Below are positions 45,721 to 57,200 of a stretch of DNA of 64,000 bases, piece after piece; the stretch's first letter is position 1, and every line of letters starts with the position of its first letter. Under the pieces are notes generated by a model. That model was not told the DNA's origin. It saw only the letters and a program-made list of their open reading frames with translations, and did no database searches. The position numbers were made by a program, and so were the translations under genes. The DNA is from Desmodus rotundus (taxonomy: Eukaryota; Chordata; Mammalia; Chiroptera; Phyllostomidae). The DNA is taken from assembly GCF_022682495.2 (NCBI RefSeq), contig NC_071398.1:97181705-97245704 (forward strand). The letters run 5' to 3'.

Positions 45721-46091
45721 GTAGAAGGAAGTGAGGTAAGGGATGAAGAGAGCAGGTCCACAACGCAAGAGAAGTGCGCATCCTAGTCATTTGTTTATCT
45801 TTCGCATCTCCCACCCCACTCCGACTTAGTGTAATCGCTTCCCTTGTATAATTCACGTTTAATTTGGAGGAAAATCTACATCAAAACACAGGGTTCCACC
45901 ATTAATAATGTAAAAACATGAAAATTCAATGGAAAGTAATAACTAGCTATCGAGAGGTGCCTCCTCCCCTCCGAGTAAGGCTTAAGACCCATTTTGACAA
46001 TCAGCCTCCTTAGATTGTCATTCTGATGTCATCTATAGGTAGTTGCTATTCCTTCTTTTCTGCGTTTAATGCGCATGTACTTTAGTTGTTC

Positions 46092-46140
46092 ATCTTACCC
46101 TAATACCCTAAGTTCCTTCAATCTTACCCTAATGCCCTAA
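46092..46140 (+). repeat. Telomere-like CCCTAA duplication
   Basis: A 20-bp unit, ATCTTACCCTAATACCCTAA, at 46092-46111 recurs at 46121-46140 with a single A-to-G change. Each unit contains two CCCTAA hexamers separated by two bases, so four telomere-type hexamers occur within 49 bp. Confidence 0.85.
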
Positions 46141-46274
46141 AGAAGCACCATAAATCGCGGGAGGCATGTAGTGACCAAGGAGGGCAGATAGGCTTGGAAT
46201 GGACTTTTAGAGACCTCACTAGCATGGAGAGCCAAGTAGCCAATTAAGCATTCAATAGGTTAAAGTGGACTTAA

Positions 46275-46462
46275 ACTTTGGTTTAAGAGTAGTTCTAAAC
46301 TTTGGCATGCACTGGAATCACCTGGGGGACTTATTAAATCACAAATTGCTGAGCCTCAGCCCTAGAGCTTCCAATTCACCAGGTCCCTAGTGGGTCCCAC
46401 GCGCTTGCATTTCTAACAAGTTCCCAGGTAATACTGATGATGTTGGTCCAGGGACTACACTT
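46275..46462 (+). mobile_element. MER5A-like hAT (Charlie) MITE
   Basis: The left end 'agttctaaactttggcatgc', the middle 'ggaatcacctgggggactta' and 'catttctaacaagttcccag', and the right end 'ggactacactttaagagcca' follow MER5A closely. The termini are roughly inverted repeats, as expected for this old non-autonomous hAT. Confidence 0.88.
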
Positions 46463-46739
46463 TAAGAGCCACTGTTTTCAAATATTATTGAGATAAGTCA
46501 CAATGGATGTGGTTCCAACTCCATAATTCTAAAAGCTCTCTACAAATAACACCAGAGGAAAATCTGTTTTTGTGCTGCGCTCACATTATTTCCTCTCCAC
46601 CCAAGTTCAGCCACTACATCATGCAGAGTCCCAATGGGTGACATGTGATTCTTTCAGAAAGCACTTACTGGACATTGTTGGGGCTCGAGGTGCTACTCAA
46701 TACCAAAGGAACAAACAAACAAAAAAATGCTGACATGCC

Positions 46740-46985
46740 ACCTCTGCCCTCACCCACCAAGGATTTATTCAACTCAACAAATACTTAAATTGAGTATTAT
46801 AAGCCAGCCACTGTGGTGAAAACTAAGGATGAGTGGTAAGCAAGGTGATCACGTGGAAGACACATCAAACCCAGAGTAATCTGTAATGAGAGTGGCAATG
46901 TGTGCAGATAACTTCAATACCTATTGGGGGGGTGGCTAGGTGACCAGAGGAGGCTTTCCTAAGGGAGGGACCAAAAGATTCCACA
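46740..46985. repeat. L2-like fragment
   Basis: 'ttcaactcaacaaatactta' near 46768, 'aagccagccactgtggtgaa' and 'gaggaggctttcctaaggga' resemble the ancient L2 3' region commonly seen in mammals. Diverged; strand not assigned. Confidence 0.5.
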
Positions 46986-47784
46986 ATCTGACTGCTTCGG
47001 TAAACCTGCCATACCTGAACTTGCTCCAATAGTGTCAGGATGACACAGGTCAGAAGCAGAAAGTATTGTCACCTTCTGGAGGTCTCTTTAGGAACCTCTG
47101 GCCGCTGCTTTTCCCTGTCTGTATTGTGCTTTCCATTAAAGGCATGATATCAGGAAAGGTAATAAGTGATTTCTATCATAGCCCAGGCTCCAGCCCCTTA
47201 TTTAACCCCCTAAAAACACAATTATTGTTTGCACTGTGTCTCAGACTGGGGGGGGCAAGTAACTTAGCCACCTCCACCTGTGCCTGCTCCAGTCTTTGAG
47301 CCTAAGAAATCAGTATCGATCAGAGCACTTTAAGCGAGAGTATGCTAGAGGTTTTCTAAAAGAGTGTAAATAACTAATGCAGGAGTACTTGGGATGTAGC
47401 ATGAGGCTGTCTTTTAAAATACTTCTATTTGAAACTTCTCTCAGGGTTTGACTATGAAATATAATCAACAGATATGTTATCATTAGTATAGGTAATTTAA
47501 GCCAATTAGACATTTAAATGTTTGTTTTATTAAGAGCCCCAGAGTATGATTTAAAATACAAACTGAGTTTAGAGAAAGCCATTCAATATTGTGGGTACTT
47601 TTCTAAATATACAAATCCAGACCTCTGAGTATGTAATTTGTAGTTAGTCTTACTAAATTGAAACATGGTTTTTGATAACATTCAACTAATTGATTGTTGC
47701 TAACATAACTGCAAAATGAGGAATAGCTAATTGAAAGCATTTGTATGGTAATTTGGGGGACAGAGGATGGGAAAAAGCATGTGG

Positions 47785-48272
47785 TAGGCAGAAAACATTC
47801 CCCAAAGATGTCCACGTTCTAGTTTGCAGAACTTGTAAATAAGTTAGGCTACACGGCAAAGGGAATTTGTCATGGCAAAGGCGAATTAAGGTTGCATAGG
47901 ACCTGACTAGTGTAGATTACCCAGGTGGGCCCAGTGGAATCACAAGTGTCCTTAAATGTGGAAGGGGGAGGCAGAAGAGGGAGAATCGGGTGGTGGCAGG
48001 ACAAGGGCTGGCCCAGCACCTCTGGCTTTGAAGATGGAGGAGGGGCCACAAGCCAAGGAAAACGCCTTCTGGCCTCTAAAAGCTGGAAAAGCCAAGAATA
48101 CAGATCCTCCCCTGGAGCCTCCAGAAAGAAAGTAGGCCGTAGAAAACTTGATTTCAGTCTATCGAGACCCTATCCGGCTTCTGACCTCCATAACTATAAT
48201 GGTAAGAAATTTGTATCGTTTGTTACTAAGTTTTCGGTGACTTGCTGCAATAGCAGTAGAAAACTAAGAGCA
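47785..48272 (+). mobile_element. MLT1-type MaLR LTR
   Basis: Sense MLT1: 'gtaggcagaaaacattcccc', 'aaagatgtccacgttctagt', 'attacccaggtgggcccagt', 'tggctttgaagatggaggag', 'cctggagcctccagaaagaa', 'tctgacctccataactataa' and the end 'agtagaaaactaaga'. Solitary LTR without internal sequence. Confidence 0.88.
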
Positions 48273-51240
48273 CAGGCAGGAGAGGGAGTGTGCCCGGGGT
48301 GGGGGGAAATCACAGTGGGAGGAGAGCCGCAGAAGATAAAACTAGAAGCCAAGATGGTCAGGTTCTGAGAGGTCTCCAGTTCTGAACATTTAGATCAAAC
48401 CTGTCAGGACACAGGAAGCCAATGAAAAATCAGGGTCACAGTTGGGAAGAACTGATAGGAGACGTGTCCCCCTAAAGAATTGAAGCCTTTGGTGACTGAT
48501 TGTGTACGAGCTATAAAAGACCAAGGGACTCAAAGTGCCTTTCACATTGGCCTCTGGATGACTGGGATAGCCCTCGACAGAAAGAAACAGGAGAAAGGGC
48601 GTCATTTGCACAACTGTTGCTTGAGAGGAATTCAGAGGTCGTCACACCAGAGCCAGAGCTAAAAGCCAGTCTCCCCCCTCCGCCCCACCCCACCCCGCAT
48701 GCCTAGCCCAGGGCCCCTGCCCCTCTCGAATTCTGCCGGTGGTGTCCAGTTGGAGACTGTGGTCCAAGACATGGAGATGCTTCATGAGTGGGACAGAACA
48801 TTGTTTAAAGGGAACCTCTCCTTGGTGTGCAGGGAGTAGCTCATAGAATGCCGGAAGCCGCTTCGTGCTGGAAGTCTTCTTCACACGTGGGTTTTTCACA
48901 CTTGAGAAGAAATGGTTTCCCTTGTCTTGAAATAAGGAAAGGCAAGCATGACATCTGAGAATAATGTCATACCATTTCATGAGTTGGCTTCAACACTTTC
49001 TCGAAGGTATCGCTGACCTAAGTAATTCTCGAGCTGACGTTAGAGTCTTAATTATAATAGCATAGTAATACCGTAATTATAACAGTATTTTTTAGTTTGT
49101 AGAGCACTCGGACTTGGCCAATTAATATCCTCATACGTTACTCTGAATTCGTGGGATGGACAAACTCATAATTGAGGCCAAACTCCAATTCATCCAAAAG
49201 AAATAAAGTTACATAACGGAGAGAACTCAGCCAGGCCTCATCTGAGTGCGGTATTTGATTCCCAGGATCCTCTCCATTCAGCAGTTTCCTGCTGCGTCAC
49301 GTGCCCGCCCACCTGCAGGCACACTGGTTTCCTGACACGCCTGCACTGCCAGGCGGTCACACCACCGTTGTGGGGAAAGCTAAGGGCATAGCATGCATGG
49401 CAAGCTGTTTGCCTTTGGGGCCAGTGGGCAATAACAGTTTGAAATTAAAAGGCCAGGGAGGACGAGGGAGTGTTGCGGAGGGCGATGGCCCGTGCCTGGT
49501 GCCTCGGACCTCTACGTGAGGGCTGTCACAAGGCTCCCTTTTGGATCCTGTCTTTGTGTTTCGCAGCCTGGATACTGGGGGAGATTCTCCATCATTTGAT
49601 GAAAAACTTCAGTTCCTTTGTAGGAAAAAGAAAAAACCTTCGAACACAAGTTGTTTCTCTCCTGAATTCTAGCACTCAGCACATCTACCACAAACATCTT
49701 GTGTATCCCATTTGACTGGATGTTCTTTATCCTTAGCCCATAATAAAACATTTTTCCACCACCAAAAAAGGAGTTTAAAACAGCACTTAAATAAAAATCA
49801 GTTAGGTGCTGCACCCAAGATACAACTTCAAATACTTGCTGAAGATGGTAATATATCAAAGTGAATAAATTCATCCATAAGATATGTGACAGGCAGTCTG
49901 TTAAAACACCTGGGGATATAAAAACGGTAAACTGTGTTTGCTGTCCCCCGAGAAGAAATCAGGCAAGTTGGTGAGACCCGAACCCTGTTCTGACGCTTTA
50001 TGTCCAGTGTTATTTATATTCAATCAGGCTTACTGGTGTAGCTGATTTATATTAACTGTAAAATGACATTTTTTAAGCTTTCAGGAATGTTGGGCATAGT
50101 CAAAGGGACTTTGTTCAGGTGATTCAAGGGTGGGGCTTACATTACCCTTCCTCCAAGCAATTATACCAAAATGGGTGGTGGAACTAACAAATTATGGTTT
50201 AAAAAAAAGAAAGAGTGGTTTATTCATAGAAGCTCTTCAGTGGCATGACGGTAGAGCTCAGGAATCACACTGCCTTAGGTTGTGTAAGAAGGGCTGAGGC
50301 TGTAACAGGTGAAAGCTCATATTGGCTGAGGCACCAAAGCAGGGAAGCACCCCGTAGCAAGCAGATATACAGGTATAAAATCAACTGCAGGCAGAAAAAA
50401 TAACTTGTGGGTCACCTGTGCAGTCTGGGGCAGGCTCACCATCAAGCCCAGGCAGAGAAACTCTAAGAAGCTTCCCTTCTAGGTCTACCCTTTGGTCCAA
50501 GTAGTAGACTCACCAATCATGAATCTACACCCAGGCTTTCAGAAGCTTCAGTTCACATCCCAGGCCAATTAAATCAGTCGTTTTTAAAACTTTTCAGGTG
50601 ATTCAACTCTACAAAATTAACTTCAGAGTGTTCTTGTCAAAGTATCTTTCAATTAGTTACAGTGAGGGGTTTAAGCATGCACCAAATAAAAACTTATCAA
50701 CAGAGGACCCATAAATATTAAGTAAAAGACTTGTAGCAAACAAATGGGGGAGGGTAATGAGTAAATCAATGCAACTGGGGCGTGTGGGAGGAATGGATGA
50801 ATAAAATTCTGGATTACTGTGCCCAGCTACTGCAGGCTTAATGTGACACTAACTTGGCTGGGGAGGCGTGGGAGCAGCGGGGAGGACAGTGGAGTGGCTT
50901 TGCAAAGGTGATTTCCCTCCTGAAGCCTGAGGGCCCCGGTGTCTGCCCAGTATCTGGACCCACTTATTTTAGGTTAGGACTCTGAAGCATGCAGGGGAAC
51001 ACTGGGTCCTCGTCCCAAACTAGCTGTGCCACCTCTCAACCCTGGACCACAGACTCCTAATATCTAAATCGAGCGGCCCGCATTAGAAACCCTCTCTCTC
51101 CCCAAATCTAATTCTGATTCCATAAACGAGGGATCACAAATGAGTCTCTTCAGAAAATCCCTAGTCGATCCGAAGCCAGTCTCGGGCTTCGAGCCCTCCA
51201 TCTTCGTCGTCTCCTCGGCTTCCTCCTAAAGGTCTCATCA

Positions 51241-51850
51241 GCCCGTCCGAGTGACTTTCCCAGCGTTGCCTCTGCTTTCCCCGAACGTCCTCCGCGCACG
51301 CCCGGCCTGCGTGGGAACCTGTCGTTCTTCCCTCAAAGCACAATACAACCCTGGGGACACCCGCCCGGACTCCGCCGCTGCCAGGATCTCTCAGCGCAGA
51401 GTTGAGGGTGGAATCGACTCCCTCCGCGATCGCCCCGCTTGGCCCCGCCCCCGCCGCCTTGCGCCGAGCTGCGGAGCGCCGACAGGCTCGATGAGCGGGG
51501 GCGCAGCTGCGGCGCAGCGGCCAACGCCGGGTGGGCGCCCACTGCCGCCGCTCCCCGCCCCTTCCTCCAGCTGCCCGAGACCTCCCTGGGAGACTCAGGT
51601 ACAGGCGCCCGCCCGGTCACGGGGCTGGGGGGGGGGGGCTAGTGAGGAGGTAGGAAACAGACGACGCTCCGGACCCGCAACGTCAATGTCGGGCTGCGAG
51701 ACCGGCCCGAGGAGGGAGCCCCGGGCGGGAGGAGACTTGGGGGTCGGGCGGGGCGCCGGGAGGAAGGGCTACGAGGACGGGTGTGCGGGCGGGGACGGGT
51801 GTCGAGACGCAGGAGAGACGGGAGTTGGGAGCACACCCGGTGCGACAGAT
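51241..51850 (+). promoter_or_regulatory. VAMP4: VAMP4 promoter and CpG island
   Basis: A sharp GC- and CpG-rich island upstream of VAMP4, with several Sp1-type GC stretches, no TATA box and a G13 run near 51628. It includes the probable first exon. The start site cannot be fixed from sequence alone. Confidence 0.75.
51440..51598 (+). other. VAMP4: Probable VAMP4 non-coding exon 1 (5' end approximate)
   Basis: VAMP4 coding begins in a downstream exon whose acceptor is at 54177, so a 5' non-coding exon must lie upstream. In the CpG island the best donor is GACTCAG|gtacag at 51598/51599. The upstream boundary given here is a guess. An open frame covers this region but resembles no protein. Confidence 0.5.
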
Positions 51851-54177
51851 GGGTAGGTGGTGGGGAGGAGCCGCTGGCCGGAGGGCTGTGCTTGCATCAG
51901 AGTTTAAAAGGCTCGGTTCTCAGGACCGGTAGGTGCGGGCAATCTTCGCACTGGCAGGTTTGGGGAATAGCTGCCTCTCCAGGCTGCGCCCAATTCGAGT
52001 CACTGATTTCCGGAAACTGCACCCGCCGAGACTGCGGGCGAGGATGGGGAAGTGGAGTAGGAAAGGGGGAGGAGGCCTGAACAAGGAAAGCCTCTCCCCG
52101 GATGCACGCCTGTGCGAAATGAAACACAGGGTTTTCTTTTACTTTTTTGCCATTATTAAACAACAGGTTAGAAGTGCGTTACGTATAAAGCCCCTGAACA
52201 CGGAACGTACTGCCTCTTCAAAAAAAAAACATACATCATGTTGTAAACGCAGGAGGATGACGTGAGAAGCAGACGGTGATGACGTTTTGGGGGGTGAATT
52301 GTATACCGCCGTTCTGCCCTCCGTGCTGAAATACGTCATGACGACTTACTTACACATAGACCTAGACCTGAATGCATATGTGTTTTCTGCACAAATCACT
52401 TTAGATAGAATATTGAAAAGTCTGATTTCTAAACATGTTTTTTTTCCTAAGACTCGTTTGGTACAAATATCATCAGTTGCCCTGTGGCTCATGATGCATA
52501 CTTAATTAATCTGCCTGCTGCTGGCTTTTCTGTTTGTCATACGCTGGTGTCTTGCCTTCCTGAGGCTGATCCTTGGATTATGGGAGCTCAACATTGGTCT
52601 CACTCACCATTAAGCTTGTAGCTTTGTTGTATATTTTATAAAGATACTACGTAAGTCTACCTGTTACTTGCTTTGGGGTGTTGAGGCAGCCCCTTTGTGG
52701 GGTTTAACATGCGAACAAATTCAAGTATAATGAAAAGAAAAACTTTTTTCAGTTCTTCAGGTGCTTTCGTTGTCATTTGTCTTGCCATTCATTCTGTAAC
52801 ATTTCTGTGTGAATGAATTATTCTGAAATCAAAGAGAAATGTACGTGACAGAAATGTAGTTGAATAAACTCAAGTTGTTTACTCAGTTGGCAAGAGTTTG
52901 TTTTTTGTTGCATGTGGTCAAGTTTCTGGTTTGGGAGCATTTCTTTTTTTGGGAGGGGAACATTTATCAAAGAAAAGCGTCTATCATTTTGTTTTGATAG
53001 GAAGCCAGCTTAACATATTACTTTGGTTTATGAAACCGGGTGCTGGGCTTGTTAATTTTTTTACAGTACAACATTAACCAACAAACTGATGTCTAGCTAT
53101 ACCTAATTTTAAGATCGTCTTCTGTTTCTTGTGGAAGGGGAGGGAGAGCTGCTGGGTTGTTACAGAGGAGTGGGCTTTCTAGAACACAGCTGTGTAACCT
53201 GATGAGCAACTAACTGTATAAACAACACAACTGATCATGTTCAGCCATTGATTAATCTAGGCCTGTGTTTCTGCTGTTTCCCTGAGCAGAGTGACTAACA
53301 CTGTTAATTACCTATCTTTTCTACCTGTTTTACTAAGCCTCAGCTTTCTCTTAGTTTTCTAGTGCCTACTTCCGAGGAGTAACAAAAAATGCACGGAAAT
53401 CCCTAAGTTCAGTCAGTGCCTAGCACACAGTAAAGCCTTAGCTATTCTCATTATTCATCCATCTTCCAGTCCAAGTTACTGAAAATCGTATCTGCATATG
53501 TCAGCTTTTTCTCAAGAAAATGTTGAGTCTGTTGCATACCCAAGCATTTTTCTGGAAAATCATAATGCACATTAGCATATAAAAGGCAGGAGACTTCCTT
53601 CGGGGGAAAAAGAAACTGGTTTGTTGAACGGTACTGACCAAACACCCCTTTCCTTGGAACACCGGTGCTACGCCTCAGAACAGGACGTTAGAGTTTACAG
53701 AACGTGTTTGCACGTTTTGCCTGATTAGACCCTCCCAGATCCATGCAGAAGCCTGGAAAGCACTACTTTACACAGGAGGGAACTGAATCGTTGTCCAAGC
53801 AGCTAACCTAAAGTGAGAATTAGAAGTGTTCCACTGTCTTCTGACTCCCAAGTTAAAATCCTGAAGCATTTCATGCCTCTTTTTCAGGGAAGCACCTCCT
53901 GTTTTCCCCTCCTGTGTAATCTTTTTAATCTTACAAAAACTTTGTCAGATTTCCTCCACATGTTCTCCTAAGAAAGTTACATCCATTTTCTCATGATTTA
54001 TATTGTTTCCTATGTATTGAGGCCTAGTGTGGGGGTCCCTGGAAAGGAGCAAGTGAGAAGGGAGTGGTTGAACTCAGAGAAGTGAAGGAGGCCCCTTCAC
54101 ACAGGGCCTTGTATTCTGTTTGCAGGTACTTTACCTTATTCCCAGAAGTCTCAGATCTGATGAAATCTGTCTTTCAG
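51599..54177 (+). other. VAMP4: VAMP4 intron 1 (if exon 1 donor is correct)
   Basis: The first few hundred bases remain CpG-rich; the rest is AT-rich. It contains a MIR (53280-53460) and probably another decayed MIR near 53.7-53.87 kb. No family-like coding was seen. Confidence 0.6.
53280..53460 (+). repeat. MIR SINE
   Basis: Sense MIR: 'taagcctcagctttctctta', 'gtgcctacttccgaggagta' and 'cagtgcctagcacacagtaa' followed by 'gccttagctattctcattat'. Confidence 0.72.
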
Positions 54178-54296
54178 GCGGTGAGTACTTTCTCTGCTGG
54201 GAAGTAGAAGAGTACTTCTAGATTGAAAATATGCCTCCCAAGTTCAAGCGCCACCTAAACGATGACGATGTCACTGGTTCTGTGAAGAGTGAAAGG
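54178..54296 (+). CDS. VAMP4: VAMP4 exon 2 (5' UTR end and residues 1-22; coding from 54231)
   Basis: The acceptor 'ctttcag' ends at 54177. Fifty-three bases of 5' UTR precede the ATG at 54231, and 66 coding bases give MPPKFKRHLNDDDVTGSVKS and two more residues (ER). Donor AAAGG|gtaagt. Oddly, a donor-like GCG|gtgagt lies only 3 nt inside the exon. The ATG context (aaaat ATG c) has A at -3. Confidence 0.93.
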
Positions 54297-57200
54297 GTAA
54301 GTTCAGAGTCTTGAGCTTTAAAAAAGAAAGAGGGAAAATATGTTTCATTCCCTTTGTAATTTTAGAAAAATCGAAAGTTTCTGGCTGTGTTCTAATTCCA
54401 CTTCCATCATAGTAAACATTACAAAGTCTGTGCTACTTGAATTGGTGACTCAGCTGGAATCTCAGCACAGCTTCTTTCTAGTCTCTCAAAGGGAATTTTA
54501 TGCAAACATGTGACATCTTATTCAGAACCCCGGAGCCAAATGTGGTTGTAGTTTAGAATGTTTCAGATTTTAGAAAGGTAGTAAGTGCATCTTATACAAC
54601 AGCATTTTGGAGGTCTGGGGCAGCACCTCCAAACATTAATACTTCTCAGTGCAGTGTGTGATCATTCCTAGTATGGAAATAAAAAATATATATGTACGTA
54701 AATTAGCTAACATCAGTTCAGGTCAGGTTTTCATCCAAATGAGTTTTGGCTCCAAGCTCACAAAATCTCTATACATTTCAAATACGCAGCTTTATGATTT
54801 GACATCTATATACTCCAGATTTCAGTTTTTATACCATTGTGCTCAGAAAATGTGCTAGATGTGATGATTTCAGTCTTCTTAAATTTACTGAGGCCTGTGT
54901 TGTGTCCCAGCGTATGGTCCATCCCTGTGACTGTTCCATGTGCACTTGAGAACGTGCGTTCTCTCACCGCGAGGTGGAAAGTCGTAGATGCCAGTTAAGT
55001 TCATCTGGTCTGAGGTGTCATGGAAGGCTGATGTGTCCTTGGCTTTCTGTAGTCTCCTCCTGCTGTATTTTTGTCTCTCATTTGAAGCATAACAATTCAG
55101 AATGGTCCAGCCGTCACCACGATCAATTTCAGGGCATTTTCATCACCTCAGAAGGACATCCTGTAGCTTTTAGCAGTCACCCCTATTCTCCTCCTCCCCT
55201 CAGCCCTAGGCAACTGCAGCTCTATAGATTTGTCTGTTCTGGACATTTTGCGGAAATGGAATGCTACAGTGTGTTATCTTCTGTAGCTGGCTTCTTTGGC
55301 TTAGCATGTTTTCAGAGTTCATCCGTGTTGTAGTACGTATCAGTCCTTCATTCCTTTTCACTGCCAAATAACATTGTCATTTGGGGAGACCACATTTTCT
55401 TTACCCATCCCTCAGCTGATGGGCATTTGGGGTTCTTTCTACTTGTTGGCCATTATGAATGCCACTGCTGTGCACACCCATGTACAAGTTTCTGTGCGAA
55501 CAGTATGTTTTCGTTTACCTTGGGTAAGTACCTGGGAGGGGAATTGCTGAATTCTGCTAATGGAATTATCCCACGTTCCACATTTTGAGGAACTGCTGAA
55601 CTGTTTTCCAAAGTGGCTGCAGTTTTTACATTCCCACCGGCAGTGTGTGGGTGTTCCAGTTTCTCCACATTTGTCACCACCACCCACCTCTTTGCACCAA
55701 CAAATGTTAATTATCTGCCGAGTAGGTGTGAAGGGGTGTCTCATTGTGTCCCATTGTCCTTTTCTGATGTTGTGTTTCTAGCACTCACGTTTGTTCAGTG
55801 AGTGGGTGTGAAAACGTTGGTCTCCGTGTGTGTTTCTTACTGTACAGCTATAATACAAACACTTCAGTATCATCATTCTCCAAGGCAAATAAACTGTCAT
55901 AAATGTAATGATTACCTGTTACGTATTAGCTAGAATAGCATTCTAGAAATATTTGTTGAAGGAATTAAAGCATCTTCCTGCATAGTGTTGATTTAGAACA
56001 TCTTTCCATGGGGTCACTGATATTTCTTCATCTATTGGGAATTGTCAGTTCTCTCCGCGGGTGATTTTCTATAACACGTCTTTTTATTACAGGTTTGTCA
56101 GTGCTCTTATATAATGTAGACATCAGACCTTTGATCTGTAAATATGTTGCAGATTTTTATTTCTTTCCAATCTGTTACTTGCCATTTAACCTTGTTTATA
56201 ATGTCTTATGTTCTTCATATTTTAAATGTTTATGTAATAAAATCCATTAATCTTTATCTTTAACACTTCTGGGGTTGAATGTTGCTTAGAATAACTTACC
56301 TATCTTAAGAGTTACTTATTTCATATATTTTCGGTCTTTGTTATTTCATAAATAAATGCATTTGAGATCCCATTTTCCTTTAAGTACTCCGGTAACATAC
56401 CCTACCATTTTGTTCTGTGATGTTCCCAGAATCATTCATTTCTAACTAGTCTGTTCAACTTCTATTTACATTTTAATGTGTCACTTAGAAAAGTATTTTA
56501 AAATTTCCTTTTGTTATTTGTTCTAATTTCCATTGCATTACGCCCAGAAAATCTGACCTCTTTAGTTTGGGGAATTTATTAAAATTCTTTTGTGGCTTAT
56601 CCTTTTCTTGTATATTTCCAAGAAAATATAATCCACTAAGTACAGAGTTCTATATTATTTGTTTTTTGTCTTCTTGGTTTCTCCATCTCTGAACAATATG
56701 TTAAATCTTCCCTATAATTTTGAATGTATTCATTTCTTCTTGTAATTTAAGTAACTTTTGCTTAATATATTTTGAAGCCATATTATTATAAACACTCATT
56801 CTGGTCAATTTTCTTGGTGAATTTGTTAGAATTTGCTGATGTATCTTTCCCACTGCTTTTTCCCTGCCTTTTACTCAACATTTGTTTTAGGTGGATTTCC
56901 TGTAAACAGATACCAGCTGGAAACTTTGAACTCTAATCATGTCTGGTTTTTGTTTTTAAAAGAAGTCAGACCCTTCACATTTGTATGGTGATTCGCACAC
57001 TGGGGCTTTTTCTGCAGCAGGTCTCTGCGGCCACGAATGCCCTTTGCCCTGACCTTTAGTTGGCTCTTTATTATCAGTTGGATCTCAGCTTAAATTTCAC
57101 CTCTGGAGAGTGATTTTCCATGGCAGCCTCATCTCATTCCGTACCGTCACTCTTAGCTTTCTGCGTAGCGTTTATTCCCACCAGATGTTTTCCTGCAAGA

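Larger units (their letters stand above)
45721..51240. other. Intergenic region between METTL13 and VAMP4 promoters
   Basis: About 5.5 kb between two divergent promoters. It contains a MER5A copy (46275-46462), a telomere-like duplication (46092-46140), an L2-like stretch (46740-46980), an MLT1 LTR (47785-48272) and AT-rich single-copy DNA. I saw no coding exon. A consensus donor (GAG|gtaagg, 45736) just after the METTL13 CpG block could belong to a plus-strand non-coding transcript. Confidence 0.65.

Noticed and set aside
51251..51856. 201-codon plus-strand frame in the VAMP4 CpG island
   Set aside because: It is alanine/proline/arginine-rich CpG-island text, crosses the probable exon 1 donor, and resembles no known protein.
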